DNA of 64,000 nucleotides from JBBIGV01 sp037447335 (GTDB lineage Bacteria; Bacteroidota; Ignavibacteria; Ignavibacteriales; Ignavibacteriaceae), in assembly GCA_037447335.1 (NCBI GenBank), contig JBBIGV010000007.1:1-64000 (forward strand), written 5' to 3'. The number at the start of each line of letters is the position of its first letter. The first letter of the stretch is position 1. Positions 1 to 8,101 of this stretch are shown piece by piece. Both the position numbers and the translations under genes were made by a program. The notes beneath the pieces were generated by a model. That model saw only the letters and a program-made list of their open reading frames with translations, had not been told where the DNA came from and searched no databases.

Positions 1-47
1 AGAATAATTTCTAAACATTTTAATTAATCTTGAAAAAAGTGCGGAAG

Positions 48-575
48 TCAGGTGATCAAAAGTTTTTCAGCGATATCTTTTACCGGTATGCCTTTAGCAA
101 GCAGCAGCATTACTTCATACTCTCTGTCGGTTAGCAGCTTATGTGGTTGTTCGGTCATATCATTAAACTGCGAAAGAATTTCTTCAGCCAATAACTCGCT
201 AATGAACTTACCCCCATGATAAATTTTATCTATTGCTTTGATCAGTTCGGCGGGTGCGCTTTCTTTAGTCATATATCCTGAAGCTCCGGCTCTGAGTACC
301 CGAACTCCATATTTTTCTTCCGGATGCATACTCAAAACAAGCACAGGAGTTTTTGGGTTGATAGATTTAAGTTCTTTGATGAGTTCAAGCCCGCTTTTTC
401 CCGGCATAGATAAATCCATAATTACAACATCAAACTTTTCTTTGTTCATCAGGTCAAGTAATTCCTGACCGTTTTTTGCTTCACCTCTGACTTGCATATT
501 ATGCCGATCAGAAATAATCTGCTTTAAACCCTCGCGAACGACAAAATGGTCATCTGCAATAACTATAGAAATCAT
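48..575 (-). CDS. NarL/FixJ-type response regulator, truncated in the DNA-binding domain
   Basis: A receiver domain fills residues 1-120: acidic pair D8-D9, phospho-acceptor D54 in VIMDLSMPG, and conserved K104 in GYMTKE. A LuxR-type helix-turn-helix starts near residue 147 (LLTDREYEVMLLLAKG) but the frame stops right after KDIAEKLLIT, at 175 residues. The family usually runs to 205-220 residues, so the recognition helix is missing. The region between the stop and the window edge stays open in another frame, which suggests a frameshift or decay; this is inference. The histidine kinase lies 95 bp upstream on the same strand, so the pair is probably cotranscribed. The receiver call is firm; whether the protein still binds DNA is doubtful. 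Confidence 0.85.
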   Translation of the reverse strand: MISIVIADDHFVVREGLKQIISDRHNMQVRGEAKNGQELLDLMNKEKFDVVIMDLSMPGKSGLELIKELKSINPKTPVLVLSMHPEEKYGVRVLRAGASGYMTKESAPAELIKAIDKIYHGGKFISELLAEEILSQFNDMTEQPHKLLTDREYEVMLLLAKGIPVKDIAEKLLIT

Positions 576-670
576 TGATTATTCCTAATTCTGAGCGGTC
601 TAAATACCTTTCAGGCAGCAATTAAATAAAAATGTGTAAATTTAGCAAACTAAATAATTGTCAGGACACA

Positions 671-1957
671 TTATTTTTTATCCAACGGAATCATAACTGA
701 AACTACTGTGCCGCTTCCAAAAGCTGCTTGTACATCAACTGTTCCTCCAACCGAATAGGCTCTTTCACGCATCCCAAGAATCCCAAACGAGAGATTTTTA
801 CTTATATCCCCTGTGGTAATTCCTTTGCCATTATCAGTAATATTCAATTCTATACAGTCACTTTTTGACAGAAGTTTAACGAAAACTTTCGTAGCATTTG
901 AATGCCTGCCAACGTTTGTAAGAGCTTCCTGCAGGATACGAAAAATTACGTGGGAAATTTGTTTACCAGGTAAAACGTCTTCAGTATTATACTTGAAGTC
1001 ACATTTGATCTCACTGCGTTCTTCAAATTTTTTTAATTCGGATGCAATAGCCGGAACAAGTCCGAGGTCATCAAGTTCAGGCGGTCTCAAATCAGCAGAA
1101 ACTTTTCTGATCTTAGCGATAGTTTCGTCAATCAATTTGAAAGTCGAATTTATTTTATCGGAAATATTTTGTTGATCATCCGGCAGCCTGTTTTGTATCC
1201 AGGAGAGGTCCATTTTAATTCCCGTTAAAGCCTGTCCGAATTCATCGTGTATTTCTCTAGCAATAGCTATTCTCTCTTCTTCTTTGATGAACTCAAGGTG
1301 CTTTACCAGGGCTCTGATTTGTTCCTTCGAATTATTCAGCTCTTTTTGTCTTTGAATCCGGTTGGTTACATCACTCGCCATAGAGATCACAATCCTGCGT
1401 CCATCAGGCATTTGACCTAAAGATGCCGAGTGAAAATCCCAGAGTCTTTCTTCACCGTTTTTAGTTTTAATAACAGATTCACCCTCGTATGTTCTGTCAT
1501 ATTGAAACAGGCTTTTTATAAGCTTCCGAAATTCTTCTTTTCTGCTGCCGTAAGCTTTTTCGGTCCATTCATCTATTGTTTTGATTTCTTCTGTTGAGTA
1601 ACCTGAGTCATTAAGCCATGCAGGGTTTATCTGAATAACCTCGCCATCTTCAGCGTGGATCATAATCGGCAATGGTGATTCTGTGAAAACTTTTCTAAAT
1701 CGTTCTTCGCTAATTAAGAGATTTTGCTGTGCAGATGTAGTTCTGTTCAAATGAGTTTTAATTACAAAAAATAACAGCACGGAGGTTACAAATACAAAAA
1801 ACCAGCCTTTGTATGTCTGGTATTCTGTGATCTTTTGAGGGTCTTCCAAAAAAGTGTATAAAACGCGATCGGAGAAAATAATCCACAATCCACCTATCAA
1901 AAGATAAATGAGTGCTATTGTTAATGCAGACCTGAACGGACTAATAATTTTCAACAC
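671..1957 (-). CDS. Membrane PAS-domain histidine kinase (HisKA_3 / NarX-LiaS type)
   Basis: Sensor kinase of 428 residues. Two membrane segments (about residues 12-28 and 51-66) flank a short extracytoplasmic stretch. A PAS domain follows (about 82-200, with RFRKVFTESPLPIMIHAEDG). The dimerisation and phosphoacceptor region has the HisKA_3 motif IAIAREIHDEFGQALTG, with H237 as the acceptor. The HATPase domain shows the N box (LQEALTNVGRHSNA), DNGKGI and GILGMRERA. This kinase class pairs with NarL/FixJ regulators, which matches the regulator immediately downstream. The signal sensed cannot be told from sequence; the small outer loop suggests a membrane or cytoplasmic PAS cue. Confidence 0.92.
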   Translation of the reverse strand: MLKIISPFRSALTIALIYLLIGGLWIIFSDRVLYTFLEDPQKITEYQTYKGWFFVFVTSVLLFFVIKTHLNRTTSAQQNLLISEERFRKVFTESPLPIMIHAEDGEVIQINPAWLNDSGYSTEEIKTIDEWTEKAYGSRKEEFRKLIKSLFQYDRTYEGESVIKTKNGEERLWDFHSASLGQMPDGRRIVISMASDVTNRIQRQKELNNSKEQIRALVKHLEFIKEEERIAIAREIHDEFGQALTGIKMDLSWIQNRLPDDQQNISDKINSTFKLIDETIAKIRKVSADLRPPELDDLGLVPAIASELKKFEERSEIKCDFKYNTEDVLPGKQISHVIFRILQEALTNVGRHSNATKVFVKLLSKSDCIELNITDNGKGITTGDISKNLSFGILGMRERAYSVGGTVDVQAAFGSGTVVSVMIPLDKK

Positions 1958-2246
1958 CAGCCTCGCAAATTAAATTATGAAGGATAAACCGCTCTAGAAT
2001 AATCTTTAATTGATAATTTATAATTTATAAACCGGAGCAATCTAATATCAAAAATTACTCTTGTTTAGTACACGATGTTGATCATCAATACCTCCACCGC
2101 AAATATAAGATGAAACTTGCTTAATTTTATTGAAAAAATTAGTGGTTTTTACATCTTTCTGTTTATTCTGTTAACATGATTAAATAATTTTATTATTATT
2201 GTAATAAGATTTTTATCAGTACACTTTATTTGAGAGATAAATAAAT

Positions 2247-3416
2247 ATGCAGGATACATTAAAGCTGCTGCCTGATTTTCTGATCACAGAAGATTTACTC
2301 GGTGCGCCTGATGAACTTTTTGTTCTTGTTCAGAAGCTCGGGATTGCGTTATTACTTGGTGCATTGATCGGGCTTGAAAGGGAACATGCCAGACCACGTG
2401 ATGAAAAAATTTTTGCCGGTATCAGAACCTTTCCATTGATCAGCGTGTTTGGTTTTCTCTCCGGTTTAGTGAGCACAATAACTTCTGTCTGGATATTTCT
2501 GGCGGCTTTTTTAGGATTTGCAGGATTACTGATCACCTCGTATACAATTTCTGCTAAAACTGGAAGGCTTGGAGGAACTTCGGAAGTATCGGCATTGATC
2601 TCCTTTTTTATAGGAGCGCTCGTATTCTGGAATCTGATTATTCTTGCTGCAATCATTGCAGTGATAATTACCCTGCTGCTTTCATTAAAACTACAGCTTC
2701 ATTCTTTTGTTGGAAGTATAAGTGCAGAAGACCTCTATGCTACTTTGAAGCTTGCTATTATTACAGTAATAATATTACCTCTGTTACCGGATAAAACATT
2801 TGACCCGCTCAACGTACTTAATCCACGACTTATCTGGTATATGGTAATCTTTATCAGCGGGATAAGCTTTGTAGGATACATCCTCGTCAAACTCTACGGA
2901 AAGAATAAAGGTATCCCATTAACAGGATTGATGGGCGGTCTGGTTTCAAGTACAGCCGTTACTTATGCGCTATCACGAAAAAGTAAGAACAATCCTGCGC
3001 TTTCCGGTAATGCCGCAGTTGGAATAATATTAGCCTGCATGGTAATGTACCCGAGAGTATTCTTCATTACACTTGTAATTAACAGCTCTTTGATATCGGA
3101 AATCTGGATCCCTTTATTGATATTAACTGTAAGTGGTTTTGCTGTCAGCCGGGTTACTGCAAAAAAGTTGGCTGCTTCTTCGGGAGAGGATATTGAAATA
3201 AAAAATCCATTCGAATTGAAGTCAGGCATTGTATTCGGTTTATTATTCGGTGCGGTTATTTTTACAGCTAAAGCGGCACAGGTATACATCGGAGATGCGG
3301 GAATTTATATTGCAAGCGGTATTGCAGGTATAACAAGTGTTGATGCAATCGTATTATCACTCTCACAACTGTCTATAGATATAATAAAACGGAAGTGGCT
3401 GCCGCTGCAATGCTGA
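2247..3416 (+). CDS. MgtC/SapB N-terminal domain plus DUF4010 membrane protein (frame broken near 3389)
   Basis: Polytopic inner-membrane protein. The N-terminal third has the MgtC/SapB signature (LLLGALIGLEREHARP, then AGIRTFPLIS); the rest matches the DUF4010 transmembrane region (GLMGGLVSSTAVTYALSR, GITSVDAIVLSLSQL). The frame ends in KRKWLPLQC, which does not fit the family. The missing C-terminus is found at once in another frame at 3389-3556. Adding one A to the A run at 3386-3389 restores a continuous protein. The gene is therefore either a recent frameshift mutant or carries a homopolymer sequencing error. MgtC-like proteins are linked to Mg2+ or membrane-potential homeostasis; the function of MgtC-DUF4010 fusions is not established. 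It is divergent from the histidine kinase. Confidence 0.85.
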   Translation: MQDTLKLLPDFLITEDLLGAPDELFVLVQKLGIALLLGALIGLEREHARPRDEKIFAGIRTFPLISVFGFLSGLVSTITSVWIFLAAFLGFAGLLITSYTISAKTGRLGGTSEVSALISFFIGALVFWNLIILAAIIAVIITLLLSLKLQLHSFVGSISAEDLYATLKLAIITVIILPLLPDKTFDPLNVLNPRLIWYMVIFISGISFVGYILVKLYGKNKGIPLTGLMGGLVSSTAVTYALSRKSKNNPALSGNAAVGIILACMVMYPRVFFITLVINSSLISEIWIPLLILTVSGFAVSRVTAKKLAASSGEDIEIKNPFELKSGIVFGLLFGAVIFTAKAAQVYIGDAGIYIASGIAGITSVDAIVLSLSQLSIDIIKRKWLPLQC

Positions 3417-3556
3417 TTGCACTAATATCCAATACAATAGTTAAAGCATTCATTACAATTTTTGCAGGTGCTAAAGAATTACGACGGTTTACACTCGCCG
3501 GTTTTGGATTTCTGACCATAGCAACACTTGCTTGTCTTTTAATTTTTGCACTGTGA
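3389..3556 (+). pseudogene. Out-of-frame C-terminal piece of the MgtC/DUF4010 protein
   Basis: This frame reads EVAAAAMLIALISNTIVKA and then FAGAKELRRF, followed by a hydrophobic segment and a stop at 3554-3556. This is the C-terminus expected of DUF4010 proteins: two membrane helices around a GAKELRR loop. It has no start codon or ribosome site of its own, so it should be joined to the upstream frame. The break maps to the A run at 3386-3389. Confidence 0.8.
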
Positions 3557-3578
3557 ATTTTTATGCCGGGAATTACAC

Positions 3579-4307
3579 TTGTTCAACTATAAACTAACAA
3601 TACAGTACGACGGAAGCCTGTATAAAGGCTGGCAAATACAGGCAAACGAAAAAACCGTTCAACAAACAATTATTGATTCTATAAAAGTAATTCTTAAAGA
3701 AGAAGTTAACCTGATCGGTTCAGGCAGAACGGATGCGGGGGTTCATGCTCTCGGACAGGCTGCTAATTTCAGAACAGAGAACCAATTGGATTTGTATAAG
3801 TTTAAACATTCGCTTAATGCGATTCTTCCCGATGATATATCTGTTAGCGATATATCGGAAGTTCATGAAAGTTTTCATTCCCGATTTGATGCAAGAAGCA
3901 GAGTCTATTTATATCTCATTACAAAGACAAAATCTCCTTTTTACAAAAGATATGCGTATCATTATCACGGGCATATTGATTGCAGTGTATTGAATGAGTA
4001 TGGTAAAGAAATAATCGGGAAAAAAGATTTTACATCCTTCTCCCGTAAGAATACTGAAACCGAAAATAAGATTTGTTCTGTTTATGATTTAAAGTGGAGA
4101 GCAGCAGGCACAATGGTAATTTTAAGGATTGAAGCAGACAGGTTTTTGCATGGAATGGTAAGAACCATTACCGGCACCTTACTTCGCGCAATGACTAATA
4201 ATTCGGATACCTCATTCATCAGGAAAATTATTGAAGCAAGAAACAGAGAAGACGCCGGCGAGGCTGTTCCCGCTCAGGGATTGTTTTTGTATAAAGTAAA
4301 TTATTAA
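3579..4307 (+). CDS. truA: tRNA pseudouridine(38-40) synthase TruA
   Basis: Isomerises uridine to pseudouridine at positions 38-40 of the tRNA anticodon arm. The protein starts MFNYKLTIQYDG, then YKGWQIQ, and carries the catalytic-loop motif GRTDAGVHA with nucleophile D52. RFLHGMVRTITGTL near the C-terminus is also typical. I chose the TTG at 3579: it gives 242 residues (family about 245), has GGGAA six bases upstream, and avoids the extra residues of the longer TTG frame from 3546, which would overlap the preceding gene. The SDR gene starts four bases after its stop, so the two are probably cotranscribed. Confidence 0.93.
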   Translation: MFNYKLTIQYDGSLYKGWQIQANEKTVQQTIIDSIKVILKEEVNLIGSGRTDAGVHALGQAANFRTENQLDLYKFKHSLNAILPDDISVSDISEVHESFHSRFDARSRVYLYLITKTKSPFYKRYAYHYHGHIDCSVLNEYGKEIIGKKDFTSFSRKNTETENKICSVYDLKWRAAGTMVILRIEADRFLHGMVRTITGTLLRAMTNNSDTSFIRKIIEARNREDAGEAVPAQGLFLYKVNY

Positions 4308-4311
4308 TGAA

Positions 4312-5067
4312 ATGAACATTGATCTTTCAGATAAAATTGTTCTGATAACCGGCGGTTCAAGAGGAATTGGCGCCGCTTGTGTAAGACTTTTTGCAGAGGC
4401 AGGTGCATCGGCTGCATTCACTTTTTTTAACAGCAAAAAATCTGCGGATATTCTTGTTAATGAACTTGATTCGCAATCTGTTAAAGCATATAAAACAGAT
4501 ATCAGCAGTGAAATTGAAATTAGAAATTGTGCTGCAAAAGTTGTCAAAGATTTTGGCAGCATCCACATCCTTGTAAACAACGCGGGTATATGGAAGCCCG
4601 GTACTGTTGATGAGATGAAATTAGCTGACTGGGATGAGACGATCAAAATAAATCTTAACAGCACTTTTTTGTTTACGAAATATGTTGTGCCCGAAATGAA
4701 AAAAAATAATTATGGCAAAGTAGTAAATGTCAGTTCAACGGCAGGGCAGAGAGGTGAAGCAGGATATTCACACTATGCATCATCTAAAGGTGCAATAATT
4801 TCATTCACGAAATCCCTCGCAGCAGAACTTGGCAATCATAACATAAATGTAAATTGTGTTGCACCCGGATGGGTTCTTACCGATATGACTAATGACGTTT
4901 TATCAGAACCTGCTTTTCTTGAAGACGTTAGAAAATCAATTCCGCTTCACAGAATTGCTGAACCGCAGGATATTGCAGCCCCGATATTATTTCTTGCTGC
5001 CGACCTGGCACGGCACATTACAGGCGAGGTGCTTAATGTTAACGGAGGTTCTGTACTTTGTGGTTGA
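4312..5067 (+). CDS. Short-chain dehydrogenase/reductase, FabG-like
   Basis: Classical SDR of 251 residues with a Rossmann fold. The cofactor motif GGSRGIGAACV is near residue 14, NNAG is in the middle (LVNNAGIW), and the catalytic serine and YxxxK are present (NVSSTAGQ, then YSHYASSKGA). The C-terminus has the usual PEDIA-like AEPQDIAAPILFLA and GEVLNVNGG. Overall similarity is greatest to 3-oxoacyl-ACP reductases, which use NADPH to reduce a beta-keto group in fatty acid synthesis. Many FabG-like SDRs act on other substrates, and the fab genes are not adjacent, so the substrate is left open. It sits four bases after truA. Confidence 0.85.
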   Translation: MNIDLSDKIVLITGGSRGIGAACVRLFAEAGASAAFTFFNSKKSADILVNELDSQSVKAYKTDISSEIEIRNCAAKVVKDFGSIHILVNNAGIWKPGTVDEMKLADWDETIKINLNSTFLFTKYVVPEMKKNNYGKVVNVSSTAGQRGEAGYSHYASSKGAIISFTKSLAAELGNHNINVNCVAPGWVLTDMTNDVLSEPAFLEDVRKSIPLHRIAEPQDIAAPILFLAADLARHITGEVLNVNGGSVLCG

Positions 5068-5146
5068 AAGACTTGGCCCCGCTGATACATTTACAGTTAC
5101 TAAAGTATTTGTGTAGTATTTCGATTAACCATTAAAAGGAGTTATT

Positions 5147-5611
5147 ATGGAATTCTTAGCTGAGTTTCACCCGAGAGTAATTCACTTTCCGATCTCATTC
5201 CTGCTGCTTTATATGTTGTTAGAAATAATCGGGACAGTTTTTAATAAAGATTTTTTTTCAAAAGCTGCTCACCTGCTTCTGTTTCTGGGTGTAATAGGAG
5301 CTGTTGCAGCAGTGCTTACAGGTAAGCAGGCTGAACTCGCGTTCGAATACTGGAACAAGGAAGCAGGGCAGCTTATGGAAGCCCACGAAACGTATGCGAA
5401 TATAACGTTATGGTACTTCACAGCGATCCTTGTTCTTAGAACTGCCTTTGTTCTTAAGAAAAAATTTACCGGCTATTTCAGATATATTTTTGTGGTGCTC
5501 GCTGTTGTTGGGGCATATTTTGTTTATGAAACCGGAGACCATGGCGGCAGAATGGTTTACGAACATGGAATAGGAACACAATATAAAATTAATTTGATGG
5601 AAGATGAGTAA
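5147..5611 (+). CDS. DUF2231-type small membrane protein
   Basis: A 154-residue protein with four predicted membrane helices. It begins FHPRVIHFPISFLLLYMLLE, the HP-x-x-x-HFPI opening of DUF2231 proteins. Conserved histidines on the helices (residues 8 and 13, and later EAHETYAN) could bind a metal or haem; this is inference. An AAGGAG ribosome site lies six bases before the ATG. The C-terminal YETGDHGGRMVYEHGIGTQ is also typical of this family. Biochemical function is not established. It is followed by a hairpin at 5670-5702, so it probably forms its own unit. Confidence 0.75.
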   Translation: MEFLAEFHPRVIHFPISFLLLYMLLEIIGTVFNKDFFSKAAHLLLFLGVIGAVAAVLTGKQAELAFEYWNKEAGQLMEAHETYANITLWYFTAILVLRTAFVLKKKFTGYFRYIFVVLAVVGAYFVYETGDHGGRMVYEHGIGTQYKINLMEDE

Positions 5612-5669
5612 AAGCTTTGTCACTTTGGTTCATTGATTTTTCCGGTTTTATCTGTGTATAGAACTGCAT

Positions 5670-5702
5670 TGCGGGAAATTTTCAGCGGGGCAATTTCCCG
5701 CA
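5670..5702. other. Perfect 11-bp inverted repeat after the DUF2231 gene
   Basis: TGCGGGAAATT is repeated in reverse complement after an 11-base spacer, in the gap between two plus-strand genes. There is no U tract on either side, so it is not a textbook intrinsic terminator. It could be a transcription-end hairpin, an mRNA-stabilising structure or a small dispersed repeat. No second copy was noticed in this window. Confidence 0.5.
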
Positions 5703-5870
5703 GATAGCAGAAAGCTGACAGATCATTTGCAATCTAGAATTAATACTTTTATGCAAGTATCTTACCAGCGTAAAATATTATTTGATTAGGGATATTATAT
5801 GATTTATTAAAATTGTTATGTTCTAAGTAATCGAAAATGATTTTATCCATGCACTCATTCAAGAAATAAA

Positions 5871-6683
5871 TTGAAAAAGAAAGCGATTACGGTTGTTTTA
5901 ATCTTCCTGTTTGTAAATACTGCCGGTTATCTTTTAAGATATTTCGAACTTGATACTTATATAATAATAATCGGTTTTCGTTTTCATTTCTCATCGCTGC
6001 TTCCATTCATATTCATTGCTGGTTATATTAAATCCGGATTTCTAAAAAATATTTTCGTTGAGTACGAAAGTAAAAGCGCCTGGAGCATTATTCTGCTTAT
6101 CTGCATTCCACTTGCAGTCGTGGTAGGCGTGTCATTTTTATTCGGTAAAATAGATTCGGGCGATCCCGAATATTTTTACGAATTCGGACTGTCCTCAATA
6201 ATAGATTTTCCGGTTTATCTGCTGTGGAACGTACCGCAGCTAATTATGTTTTATCTTTTTTTACATTGGGTAAGTCAAAATCATGGATATGGATTCACAA
6301 AAATCTTTATAGTTCTCATCTTATTATTTTTATATGAATTCATTCCTCTGCCTGAGAAAAAATATAATTTTATTCAATTGGCTGATTTTATTCTTGCTGC
6401 TGCAGTATTCTCTCTTTTATTTACCAGAATTAGAAACATTTATTGGTTTTGTATAACCGGATTTACATTCCTGTGGCTAAATCTTTTAATATTCGGAAGT
6501 AATTCAAAACTTCTTATCAATATCTTATTTGCTTCTCAGTATGAAAATTGGGAAGGATTTATTATAGTTAGAGGTTTTTTAACTGAGTACACATTCGCGA
6601 TCAATATGCTTACATTTATCACTACCATAATTTTAATTGATCATCTTTTCAAAAGAAGTAATAACCTTTCGGCAGGTAAATAA
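5871..6683 (+). CDS. Polytopic membrane protein of unknown function
   Basis: 270 residues with about eight hydrophobic segments spread over the whole length. The start is a TTG with Lys-rich MKKKAIT, a normal cytoplasmic N-terminus. The layout, with a late FTRIRNIYWFCITGF segment and an Asn in the last helices, faintly resembles CPBP-type intramembrane proteases, but the diagnostic EExxxR motif is not present, so I do not assign that family. It has an AT-rich upstream region and lies 35 bases before a small outer-membrane-type protein. Not recognised. Confidence 0.6.
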   Translation: MKKKAITVVLIFLFVNTAGYLLRYFELDTYIIIIGFRFHFSSLLPFIFIAGYIKSGFLKNIFVEYESKSAWSIILLICIPLAVVVGVSFLFGKIDSGDPEYFYEFGLSSIIDFPVYLLWNVPQLIMFYLFLHWVSQNHGYGFTKIFIVLILLFLYEFIPLPEKKYNFIQLADFILAAAVFSLLFTRIRNIYWFCITGFTFLWLNLLIFGSNSKLLINILFASQYENWEGFIIVRGFLTEYTFAINMLTFITTIILIDHLFKRSNNLSAGK

Positions 6684-6718
6684 TTTTTGTAATTTGGTGC
6701 AACACAAAAAAAACTGTA

Positions 6719-7309
6719 ATGACGAAGCATATTTTATCATTTCTGTTAATATTTTCATTTATATCAAATGCAGAACCATTGCCATCAGACAAGGCACAGG
6801 GATTTTTTATTGCATTCGGTGTTGGTCCGCGACTGCCTTTAAGCAGCTTTTCAAACTCAACTGATTTAGGATATGGTTTGAATGTAGAGTTCTCATATAC
6901 CGATACCGATGTGCTGCCTTTTTTTGTTTTTACGAAAGTAGGGTTTGAAACTTATCCCGGTTCACGAAGTTTTTACCAGGCAACCGATTACAGTAATTTT
7001 TCAACCAATATTCTTCCTGTTCATTTCGGAGTCAGGCATTATTTTTCGCCAATACTGCAAAATATAGTATTGCTTATCCCGATGGTCGAATTATCTGCTG
7101 CATATACCTACTATCAGAAACTTCACGAATTTAAACCAGGCAGCGGCAGGAGCAACTTTACAGAAGATAGTTCAAAGTTCGGGTTCAGTGTCGGCGGTGG
7201 GTTCTCAATGTTCTTAATGGAGATCGCTGCCAATTATAACTATTTTCAATCGAATCAATTTATATCTGTAGATTTAAAAGTAAGACTTCCACTATTCATT
7301 AGTTTTTAA
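6719..7309 (+). CDS. Predicted outer-membrane beta-barrel-type protein
   Basis: 196 residues with a signal peptide (MTKHILSFLLIFSFISNAEP). It then shows alternating aromatic and hydrophobic strands typical of small porin-like barrels: GFFIAFGVGPRLPLSSF, FVFTKVGFETYPG, FGVRHYFSP, FGFSVGGGFSM. The C-terminus SVDLKVRLPLFISF ends in phenylalanine, as is common for outer-membrane barrels. It belongs to the broad OMP_b-brl class; no specific function can be read. A strong AAAGGAG ribosome site for the next gene follows its stop. Confidence 0.6.
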   Translation: MTKHILSFLLIFSFISNAEPLPSDKAQGFFIAFGVGPRLPLSSFSNSTDLGYGLNVEFSYTDTDVLPFFVFTKVGFETYPGSRSFYQATDYSNFSTNILPVHFGVRHYFSPILQNIVLLIPMVELSAAYTYYQKLHEFKPGSGRSNFTEDSSKFGFSVGGGFSMFLMEIAANYNYFQSNQFISVDLKVRLPLFISF

Positions 7310-7318
7310 AGGAGTGTT

Positions 7319-8101
7319 ATGGAATTCCAAAACATTAAGCTCGAAATAAATAATAACATTGCTATCGTTACGATTAATCGTCCCGATAAGCTTAATGCAC
7401 TTAATGCATTAACAATGAGCGAATTGAAATCAGTATTTACAGAACTAAATAAAGATGACAATGTTTATGTAATTATCCTTACAGGTGCAGGCGAAAAGGC
7501 TTTTGTTGCCGGTGCAGATATATCGGAGCTGAATAAGCTTGATATGATAGCTGCAAAGTATTTTGCCGAAACCGGACAGGATGTTTTTAACACAATTGAA
7601 AACTCTCATAAGCCTGTTATAGCTGCTGTTAATGGATTCGCTTTGGGCGGCGGCTGCGAGCTCGCATTAGCTTGTCACATAAGAATTGCATCGGAGAATG
7701 CGAGGTTTGGACAACCGGAGGTAAATCTTGGTATTATTCCGGGATATGGTGGAACGCAAAGACTTGCACGGCTGATAAACTCCGGGAGAGCAATGGAAAT
7801 GATTCTTACCGGCGATATGGTTGATGCTGATGAGGCGTTCAGGATGGGACTTGTTAATCACGTCTTTCCACAAACTGAACTAATGCAAAAGGCTCTTGAA
7901 ATGGCAGCGAAAATTGTTTCAAAAGGTCAGCATGCTGTAAGGCTTGCAATCAAAGCAATAAATATTGTTGATGAGGTTTCTTCCAGAGAAGGTCAGAATT
8001 ATGAGGCAAGCTTATTTGCCATCTGCTGCGGTACGGAAGATTTTAAAGAAGGAACTTCCGCCTTCCTGGAAAAAAGAAAACCGTCATTTAAAAATAAATA
8101 A
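7319..8101 (+). CDS. Enoyl-CoA hydratase (crotonase family)
   Basis: Hydrates trans-2-enoyl-CoA to 3-hydroxyacyl-CoA in beta-oxidation or butanoate metabolism. The protein is 260 residues, the usual length. It shows AFVAGADISEL, the oxyanion-hole motif FALGGGCELALA with the first catalytic glutamate, and FGQPEVNLGIIPGYGGTQRL with the second, so both acid/base glutamates of true hydratases are present. The ATG has AAAGGAG at a good distance. It overlaps the next gene by one base (TAATG), so translation of the two is coupled. It could be annotated as 3-hydroxybutyryl-CoA dehydratase; substrate chain length cannot be fixed from sequence. Confidence 0.93.
   Translation: MEFQNIKLEINNNIAIVTINRPDKLNALNALTMSELKSVFTELNKDDNVYVIILTGAGEKAFVAGADISELNKLDMIAAKYFAETGQDVFNTIENSHKPVIAAVNGFALGGGCELALACHIRIASENARFGQPEVNLGIIPGYGGTQRLARLINSGRAMEMILTGDMVDADEAFRMGLVNHVFPQTELMQKALEMAAKIVSKGQHAVRLAIKAINIVDEVSSREGQNYEASLFAICCGTEDFKEGTSAFLEKRKPSFKNK

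Noticed and set aside
2100..2107. TATATTTG box before the histidine kinase gene
   Set aside because: Same reason: no -33 partner at the right distance, and it lies 140 bases before the start.
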